Shown here: positions 57,298 through 64,000 of the stretch, in pieces
Layout of the letters: every line of letters starts with the position of its first letter
How positions within the stretch are numbered: the stretch's first letter is position 1
DNA from: Sclerotiophoma versabilis
Taxonomy: Eukaryota > Ascomycota > Dothideomycetes > Pleosporales > Didymellaceae
DNA length: 64,000 nucleotides
Direction of reading: 5' to 3'
Assembly: GCA_012274445.1 (NCBI GenBank)
Contig: JAAROD010000044.1
Location: 1,240,001-1,304,000, forward strand
The notes under the pieces: generated by a model
What the model saw: the letters and a program-made list of their open reading frames with translations, nothing else
The model's database searches: none
Told to the model about the DNA's origin: nothing
Program-made: the position numbers and the translations under genes

Positions 57298-59193
57298 ATG
57301 TATAAAATACCTGTGGTGGCGTTCCTTGCACAGCTGGCCGCTGCGCATATTGTACCTCGCCAGACTGAAATTGACCACGCAAGGGCCCCTCCCAACCTTT
57401 CCACACTGGCCAACAACTCTATATACACGACATGGCGTCCAAGATCCCATATCCTTCCTATGTATGGCCAGATTGGCGATCCGTGTATGCACTACACAGA
57501 TCCAGAAACCGGGTTGTTTCATGTTGGATACCTCCACGATGGAGCTTCGGGTGCAACCACTGATGATCTTGTCACCTACAGCGATCTTAACGTCGGCTCA
57601 GGGCCTTTCATCCGTTCAGGCGGAATCAATGACCCCATTGCAGTGTTTGATGGCTCGGTCATCGAGCAAGGAGTCAATGGAACGCCGACACTACTGTACA
57701 CCAGCGTAAGCTACCTGCCTATCCAGTGGACGATCGCATACACCAAGGGTAGTGAGACACAATCACTCGCCATTGCAACAGACGTTGGCCGCAACTTTAC
57801 CAAGCTGGAACACGGTCCGGTCATTCCGAGCCCACCCTTTGCTATCAATGTCACGGGGTTCCGAGATCCGTTTGTGTTCCAAAATCCCCAAATTGATTCT
57901 TTGCTTAAGAAAGCAAACGGTACTCAGTACGCCATTATCTCTGGAGGGACCCACGGCGGTGGACCGAGCGTCTTTCTATACGCCCATTACGGGGATGAGT
58001 CGGACAACTTCCAGACCTGGGAGTATCTTGGCGAGTGGTGGCATGAGAAGGCGAATACGACGTGGTCTGAAGCTGGTTGGGCCGGGCGCTGGGGTTTCAA
58101 CTTCGAAGTTGGCAATTTCTTTGCCTTGGACAAGGACGGCTACAATCCCAGCGGGGAGATATTTACCACAATAGGCGCAGAGTGGAGCTTTGACCCTATC
58201 GTACCTCAGGTGTCAGACAATAGAGACATGCTTTGGGCTGCGGGTAAGCAATCAATCGTCAATGGGTCCCTCAAATTTGAGCCCACAATGGCTGGAAGAC
58301 TAGATGCTGGCCGCTCAGCGTATGCCGCTGCGGGCAAAGCTGTGCCATCCTATTCGCAAGCAAGCCAGAAGAGTGGTGCACCAAACCGCTTTCTCACCTA
58401 CCTTTGGTTGACTGGCGACTTTTACGGTACTCTTAACCCCCCAAAAGCACAGCAAAATTGGACCGGCTCGCTTCTGCTTCCTAGGGAATTGAGTGTGGGA
58501 CAACTTGATGTAATCGACAACGAGCTCGCAAGGGAGAAGGGCGCATGGAGGGTGGACACTGAGCACGAAAACGGAACAGTCACACTTGCCATGCTGCATC
58601 AAAAGATCGCACGAGAACCTCTAGCTGCTTTCAAAACCAACGCCAGCACCGTCATAACCCAGACTGGAGGGCGGCGATCGTTCAGCCAATCATTTGTTCG
58701 CAATCCTTCGAGCAAGCATTATATGCTCTCGACCTCAATCAACTTCCTTACACGATCAAATGCTACTAAGGCCGGCTTTGAGATCCTCTCCGGTTCCCAA
58801 GAGACAACGCGCATCTATTACGAGTTCAGGAACGAGAGTCTGACTATTGATCGATCGAATTCGTCTGCAGCTGCCGCAACAAACGACTGGGTTCTCACCG
58901 AGACGGAGAGTGGAAACTTCCGCTTGTTCGATGTTCCCAGCACGAATGGCACGAAGGTCGAGACCATGGATATTACTATTGTCGTTGATGGTGGGGTCGT
59001 GGAAGTTCATGTGAACGATCGATTCGCATTGAGCACTTGGGTGTGGAGCTGGTACGAGGATAGCAAAAACGTCCGCTTCATTGTCGAAGGTGGAGAGGTT
59101 GAGTTTGGAGACGTAACGATATGGGAAGGCCTCGTCGATGCCTGGCCACAGCGGAGCGCTTGGCATAAGTTTTCTGTGAAGACACATACATGA
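57298..59193 (+). CDS. Secreted glycoside hydrolase family 32 (invertase/fructosyltransferase type)
   Basis: 631 aa, single exon. MYKIPVVAFLAQLAAAHIVP is a signal peptide followed by a possible Pro-Arg processing site (VPRQ). The N-terminal five-bladed propeller carries the GH32 triad in variant form: Asp61 in QIGDPCMHY (nucleophile, where invertases have NDPNG), Asp190 in GFRDPF (transition-state), and Glu270 in NFEVGNFF (acid/base, where most have EC). The C-terminal beta-sandwich runs from about residue 440 to VEFGDVTIWEG. Many N-x-S/T sites support secretion. The GDPCMHY variant resembles fungal fructosyltransferases and related GH32 members more than classic invertases, so transfructosylation is possible; the family call is firm, the reaction is not. 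Confidence 0.93.
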   Translation: MYKIPVVAFLAQLAAAHIVPRQTEIDHARAPPNLSTLANNSIYTTWRPRSHILPMYGQIGDPCMHYTDPETGLFHVGYLHDGASGATTDDLVTYSDLNVGSGPFIRSGGINDPIAVFDGSVIEQGVNGTPTLLYTSVSYLPIQWTIAYTKGSETQSLAIATDVGRNFTKLEHGPVIPSPPFAINVTGFRDPFVFQNPQIDSLLKKANGTQYAIISGGTHGGGPSVFLYAHYGDESDNFQTWEYLGEWWHEKANTTWSEAGWAGRWGFNFEVGNFFALDKDGYNPSGEIFTTIGAEWSFDPIVPQVSDNRDMLWAAGKQSIVNGSLKFEPTMAGRLDAGRSAYAAAGKAVPSYSQASQKSGAPNRFLTYLWLTGDFYGTLNPPKAQQNWTGSLLLPRELSVGQLDVIDNELAREKGAWRVDTEHENGTVTLAMLHQKIAREPLAAFKTNASTVITQTGGRRSFSQSFVRNPSSKHYMLSTSINFLTRSNATKAGFEILSGSQETTRIYYEFRNESLTIDRSNSSAAAATNDWVLTETESGNFRLFDVPSTNGTKVETMDITIVVDGGVVEVHVNDRFALSTWVWSWYEDSKNVRFIVEGGEVEFGDVTIWEGLVDAWPQRSAWHKFSVKTHT

Positions 59194-60413
59194 AAGAACG
59201 GGCGCTTACTATGTAGACGAGCATGCTCATATCCAGGCAACGAGCCATGTTTCCCTACAATCTGAGAATCTTGAAAGGCAAAGTTCGTTGGATGGTACTA
59301 CTCCTGCTACACTTGATGCACAAGTCGCCTGCATTAATCAGTCATGATGGACTTTGCATTTCTAGATTGACTTGCCCAGACTCTGATCTTCCGGAGAGTC
59401 CGAAGCTTGACAATTCTGTAGCTGTAATGACGAATGTCAGAGGTAAAGTATACTTCCCAGTCAGACCAATGCACGGGCAATACGACCAATCTCCGGTCCG
59501 GCGCCTCCGCAATCTCCTCACAGATCCATGAATTAGATCTGGATTTAAGCGCACTACAATTTTTGAAGCCTAGCTCTCTACCTTCCCTTTATGCGTTCAT
59601 CTACCCTAGCGACAGTAGAAAGGAGCACAATTCGCAATGCCCAGCTGCAAGTCACGTGAATTTATAGACGAAACGCCTCATTTGGACCTAGCGGCTTCAT
59701 GAAATTATTGGTAAATTAAACAAATTATTGATGTTCAAGAGCATTAGATGTGTACTGAAATACTGCCTCCAGTATGTAAAGGCGCAAATAGATGGACGAA
59801 GGGGGAAAAGGCTCATGTTTCCCCAAACGCGCCCCGCTTCCCCAGTAGTCGCCGTATAGATCCGCCCACCCATCTTCTCAGACTATGTCGCCCCTACACG
59901 GCCGCTTGCTAGTACAAACACTTCGTATCGTTATTCGTGGAGAAAATTTTGACATTTCCGTCAACGCGGCCTAAAGCCATGTGCCCCCAGTTTCTGCACC
60001 AGTCACAAGCATGCCGAGAAGCCTTAGCAACTCTTCTCTCACCTTAGCGTTTCAAGCTAAGCTGGTGGCGGTCTTGGACTAAGCTTGTTCCACAACAGTG
60101 GTGCTGACAGCTCGTCAAACCTCACCAACATTTTCTCGCGGGAAGCGTCACGTTCTTTTATCGAAACGTCTAAAGGCGGAAGCCCCCAATTCGTGGGTTT
60201 GAAAACCCCGGGAGAGTGGCTTAAACTGACCATAACGACTGCGACGAATTCGCGGGTAGCCTGTGCGCCTTCGATAACATTTCGCGCGTGATTTGGCCGG
60301 TGGGACCTGCTCAAATTACACTTATTAACCGTACCCCATATCTATTACCCCAGTTCTTCCCCAGACATCTCCTCTCCTCCACATCCTCTCTCAACTCCTG
60401 GCCACTCAGCAAC
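59194..60413. other. Intergenic, GH32 / MFS carrier
   Basis: About 1.2 kb, with AT-rich and GC-rich patches and no credible ORF. Contains the MFS promoter and the GH32 3' UTR. Confidence 0.5.
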
Positions 60414-62114
60414 ATGGCTTCGACAGAGGATAAAGCAACCACGGCTCACCTTGAGCGCTCGTCTAACAGCTCTACGGACAATAACATTAGCCTTGCCGTT
60501 GCGTTCGAGGAGGGTAAGGACCTCGGCCTGAGCGATGCTCACCTTTGTAGCGAGGCCGACAGCAAGCGCATCCTGCGCAAGACCGACATCTGGATGCTCT
60601 CTCTTCTCTGCATGGTCTACTTCCTCCAATCGGCAGACAAAGGCATTATCGGTCTAACGGCTGTCTACGGACTCAAGAAGGACGCAAAGCTCAAGGGCAA
60701 CGACTACTCCAACATAGGCAATATCGGTTACTATGCGCAACTCGCTGTCCAGCCTCTCGCTGCGTGGATCCTCGTCAAGGCCCGATATCGCCAGGTCTTG
60801 CCTGTTATTATTACTTGCTGGGGAATTTCTGTCGCAGGAGGCCTCGGTGGATCGAGGACCTACACCGGTCTTCTTGTGTCTCGCTTCTTCTTGGGGGCTT
60901 TTGAGGCGGCTGTCATCCCACTCTTCTCGATCATCACTATCGCGTTCTACAGGCGTTCGGAGCAGCCCTTTCGCGTAGCGTGTTGGTACAGCTGTTATGG
61001 CCTCAGCACTTTGATTAGTGCTCCCATTGTCTACGGCTTCGGCCGTGTCCACTCACACACCCTCTTCCGATACCAGGTCGTTTACCTGTTTTTCGGTGCT
61101 TTGACAATTGCTGTTGGATTGATCACCTACTGGTGGGCGCACGACAGTCCCGGAGAGGCCCGGTACCTCTCGCCCGAAGACCGTCTCAAGGCTGTTGATC
61201 GTCTCAAGGCCAATCAGCAGGGTATCGTCTCACATAAATTCAACTGGAAGCAGGTGTGGGAGGCCTGGTCGGAACCAAAGTACTGGCTGTACATGAGTAA
61301 GTGCTGTATCGCTACAATATATGAGAAGCCCCGACTCACTGTTCATTAGTTATGGTCATCGCTGTCAATGCTGGTGCCTCGGTTTCCTCCGTCTTCGGTT
61401 CAATTATCCTCCAAAACCTGGCTGGTTTCAATGCCGATCAGGCAGTCCTTCTCAACATGCCCTTTGGTGCTCTTCAGTTTATCTCCATCCTGCTCGCCTC
61501 CTGGCTGGCCTACCGGTTCAAGCGCAAGTCCCCCTTTTTGCTCGGTCTTGTTACCATTGTTATCGTTGGTGTTGCACTGCTGGTAGCTCTGCCCAAGACT
61601 AAGGCAAACAAGGGCGGCCTCCTCGCTGGCTACTACCTGATTGCTTTTGTCTTCGCCATCAACCCTCTGCTTATTTCGTGGATGGGAGCAAACTGCGCCG
61701 GGCAGACCAAGAAAGCTGTCTACTACACATCGTTCAATGCTGGTAACTCGATCGGTAACATCATTACGCCTTATATCTTCGACTCAAAATTTGCCCCACA
61801 ATATGTAAGTAGTATATGTTCGGCATGAGCTGTGATACATTTAGAACGATACTAACAACGCTCAGTCCAATGCCCTCAAGGGTATCATGATCATTTGGTG
61901 CATTCTTTGGGGCGTAGTTGTTGCCCAGATTTTCTACATAACCTGGCTGCAGAAGAAGAAGGGCGATCAGCGTGAAGCTGCTGGTCTTCCGAGGGATTTC
62001 ATCGATTATTCCATGGATGGTGACTTCCATGAGGCTGGTGCGGAGGTCCACGGAGAGAATGGTCTGGCAGACATGACGGACAAGGAGAACTTGTACTTCC
62101 GTTACTTGTTGTAG
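60414..62114 (+). CDS. MFS transporter, Dal5/allantoate-like (anion:cation symporter family)
   Basis: A 528-aa, 12-helix carrier. Exons 60414-61296, 61350-61804 and 61866-62114; introns 53 and 61 nt. Typical landmarks are RILRKTDIWMLSLLCMVYFL, then QSADKGIIGLTAVYGLKKD, GYYAQLAVQPLAAWILVKAR, SRFFLGAFEAAVIPLFSIIT, and in the second half NCAGQTKKAVYYTSFNAGNS and GNIITPYIFDSKFAPQY. This is the pattern of fungal carriers for allantoate, nicotinate, vitamins and other small anions; the substrate is unknown. Both junctions (LYM|IMVIAVNAGAS and APQY|SNALKG) restore conserved sequence. The start is the first Met with a polar N-terminus; open sequence upstream to 60288 is probably untranslated. It follows the GH32 gene in the same direction, but its family is not a sugar porter. 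Confidence 0.92.
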
Positions 62115-63292
62115 TGATATCTTTAGTACAAGATCTGCTGACGAGAGTATCTCGTAGCGCAGTCTTGATACTCGATCAAGGTACTGAGTTTTTGAGTAAT
62201 GCAATACTAGTAATCTATTACAACTGCCATAAATGGGGTACATGTATCATTTAGACGTAAATGATACCCTTTTGTTGCCTTTCGTTTCTCAGGAAACTCC
62301 AGCGGTCTTGGCGAGCATTCCGGGTTTCGTGATGGGCAGCGTCTGTGGTAAGCGGTGGGCGCTGCAGAACACGAATTTGCTGTGCGGCTAGGCCATGCTG
62401 TCCACTCTAGCGCGCGGAACGTCCGACACCCCCAGCCTTGTCCTGATAACACAACTTTCACTCCTAATTTGGCAGTCTTTCCACGAATTCGGATGACTAG
62501 CAAAACTAAAAAGGTTCGCATGCAGCTCAGGTGTCAGCTTGGATCACCTTCAGGCGCCCCCTTTCGTCTGTATGATGTTCTCTTTTAGTTATCTGATAAC
62601 TCATCAAGCGTTGTATTTGGGTCCGACGAAAAGAAAATACAGAAATTGCACCTTCTCCCTTGTACCGGCGACAATACACGTGTGGGCTTATCAAGCTTGA
62701 ATATTGATAATTGGAATCACGGATACACTTAACGATATGGGTCGATGGCGGAGATTTATGTAAGGATTCGGGTTGATAGCCGCCATCTAGCAGGGTATCA
62801 AACATCGGCAATCCTGTCCGAGCCGCATGATCTACATTTGTTGCATATCGCTGACTAACCAGACTCTGCCTCTCTACTCCGTGCCCAACTAGCTAGCGGC
62901 CGCAAAATCGAATCTTGCAGTACCGGTTTTCAACTTCTATTCTCATTTTTAGGACCAGCGAAGAGCTGTTAAGCTCTGCCTAGATGTGATCCATATCAAC
63001 AAAGAGTATACCAAGCGGCGACCTCACTAAATTGCTGACATGGACGCAGTCTATGCATGAACCAGGCAGCTCCAAGAGCACTCCGATATTACGGAAACCA
63101 TTTTTCACATTATCGATCATTTTGAGACGGCGGAGCACTATTGTAACCTTTCCGGCTATGGTCTCAAAAGTCCCTGACTTTGAACGTTCACTAGGTGGAC
63201 TCAGAGTTTGTTTTTTTGTACTATGGGCAGCTTTTGAATTTGTTGCTGAGACCACAAGTCGAACACGAGCCTGTATGCTGTCTCGACTCTAA
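62115..63292. other. Intergenic, MFS carrier / esterase remnant
   Basis: About 1.2 kb. Short ORFs on both strands, none recognised. The expected 5' exon or signal peptide of the downstream esterase is not evident here. Confidence 0.45.
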
Positions 63293-64000
63293 TTCGAAGG
63301 CAATGCAGCTCTAGAAACTGTTCCAGGAGTCCTTCCTCCAAAAAGATTCACTATCCACGTCGGTGACTGGCAGGCAAACGTATCAGACTATCTTACTTGC
63401 AAAGATCAGGGGAGACCAACGGTTTTGGTAGCTTGACAACAGCTACCACCAACATCAAAATCACTGGTGGCGCGCAGACCGTTGACTTGCTCTTCAGTAA
63501 CGTCACAGCTGTGAAGGATCTCACTGGCAAAGAGATTGGAGGATGCCAACAAGGCAACTACAAGGACACTAAGAACTTGAAGTACATCAAAATCCGTAGC
63601 GAAAAGCTGAGCAAGTTCTGGGGTCGCGACGTGTACGTTGGAGCCAATGTTCTTCTTCCTTTTGGGTATGACGCGAAAGACACCAAGACACGTTACCCTG
63701 TCATTTACAGCCAAGATCATTGGGGTGGCAGTGTGGGAGCCTACGATTACGACGATGACTTCGCATCAGCCTGGGATACAGGAATAATACCGGACACCAG
63801 CAGCACCGCTGCAGGACGTCCAACACCTAAATTCATCATCGTCACATTCCGCCACGAGACCCCTTACTACGACGATTCGTACGCTGTTAATACGGCAAAT
63901 TTGGGGCCTTACGGTGATGCACTTAACGAAGAGCTTATCCCGCATATCGAAGACACATTCCACACAATCCAAGCCCCGTATGCACGTGTCCAAGAAGGTG
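63293..64000 (+). CDS. Esterase-like (PF00756/CE1-type) gene, apparently frameshifted, right end cut by window
   Basis: From 63412 to the window end one plus-strand frame reads GSLTTATTNIKITGGAQTVD, then GRDVYVGANVLLPFGYDAKD, YPVIYSQDHWGGSVGAY, IIVTFRHETPYYDDSYAVN and LNEELIPHIEDTFH. This resembles putative esterases of the alpha/beta-hydrolase group; the catalytic Ser would lie past the edge. The preceding frame (63293-63411) reads ETVPGVLPPKRFTIHVGDWQ and VSDYLTCKDQG and should join it, but a run of four G at 63409-63412 would need a fifth to keep frame. No ATG lies in the main frame near its start and a TAA (63290-63292) precedes it. Likely a damaged gene, or a one-base sequence error plus an unseen first exon. 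Confidence 0.55.

Noticed and set aside
62527..62811. 94-codon minus-strand ORF near the MFS carrier
   Set aside because: No recognisable feature and no conserved neighbourhood; treated as chance.
1..64000. tRNA, rRNA and CRISPR-like features
   Set aside because: A by-eye scan for B-box (ggttcgaa-type) motifs, rRNA segments and regular spacers found nothing convincing. A tRNAscan-type search would be decisive.

Overview
The window is ascomycete fungal nuclear DNA. Most genes carry short GT-AG introns of about 46-65 nt, the proteins have clear filamentous-fungal relatives, and one transposon shows the C-to-T / G-to-A decay of repeat-induced point mutation (RIP). The mix of families (DUF6594, fungal rhodopsin-domain protein, CYP505 fusion P450, small cysteine-rich secreted proteins) fits a pleosporalean Dothideomycete. 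That placement is inference from protein resemblance, not a database result.

Layout. 1-26.8 kb is a gene-dense, mostly housekeeping block: RIT1 (cut by the left edge), an APC-type permease, a rhodopsin-domain membrane protein, a bZIP factor divergent from a chromate-type (CHR) transporter, a DUF6594 membrane protein, the TRAPP subunit TRS33, malate dehydrogenase, the CCAAT-factor subunit HAP5, FCF2, purine nucleoside phosphorylase, mitochondrial RSM10, a conserved 110-aa protein and a GH31 glycosidase. 26.9-40.2 kb is sparse: a long gene broken by two in-frame stops, one small cysteine-rich secreted protein, and decayed reading frames. 40.2-50.7 kb holds a hexose transporter, a self-sufficient CYP505 monooxygenase, a possible frameshifted small secreted protein, and a secreted tyrosinase. 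50.7-57.3 kb is again sparse, with a second small secreted protein and a complete but RIP-inactivated PIF/Harbinger-type DNA transposon with perfect 46-bp terminal inverted repeats and a TTA target duplication. 57.3-64 kb carries a secreted GH32 enzyme, a Dal5-like MFS carrier, and an esterase that runs off the right edge and appears frameshifted.

How the parts relate. The conserved genes look independent; several sit back-to-back and may share promoters (PNP/RSM10 with 247 bp between starts, HAP5/FCF2, bZIP/CHR). The sparse stretches combine decayed repeats, nonsense-mutated genes and small secreted proteins, the pattern of fast-evolving compartments in plant-associated fungi. The carbohydrate genes (GH31, hexose transporter, GH32) suggest sugar use outside the cell but do not form a cluster. 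I found no convincing tRNA, rRNA or CRISPR, and no clear undescribed multi-gene system. The most unusual items are the duplicated CCAAT-bracketed module between the bZIP and CHR genes, an 18-base exact match to the lacZ-alpha/M13 forward primer, a GC-AG intron in CYP505, and an intron that overlaps the MDH stop codon.
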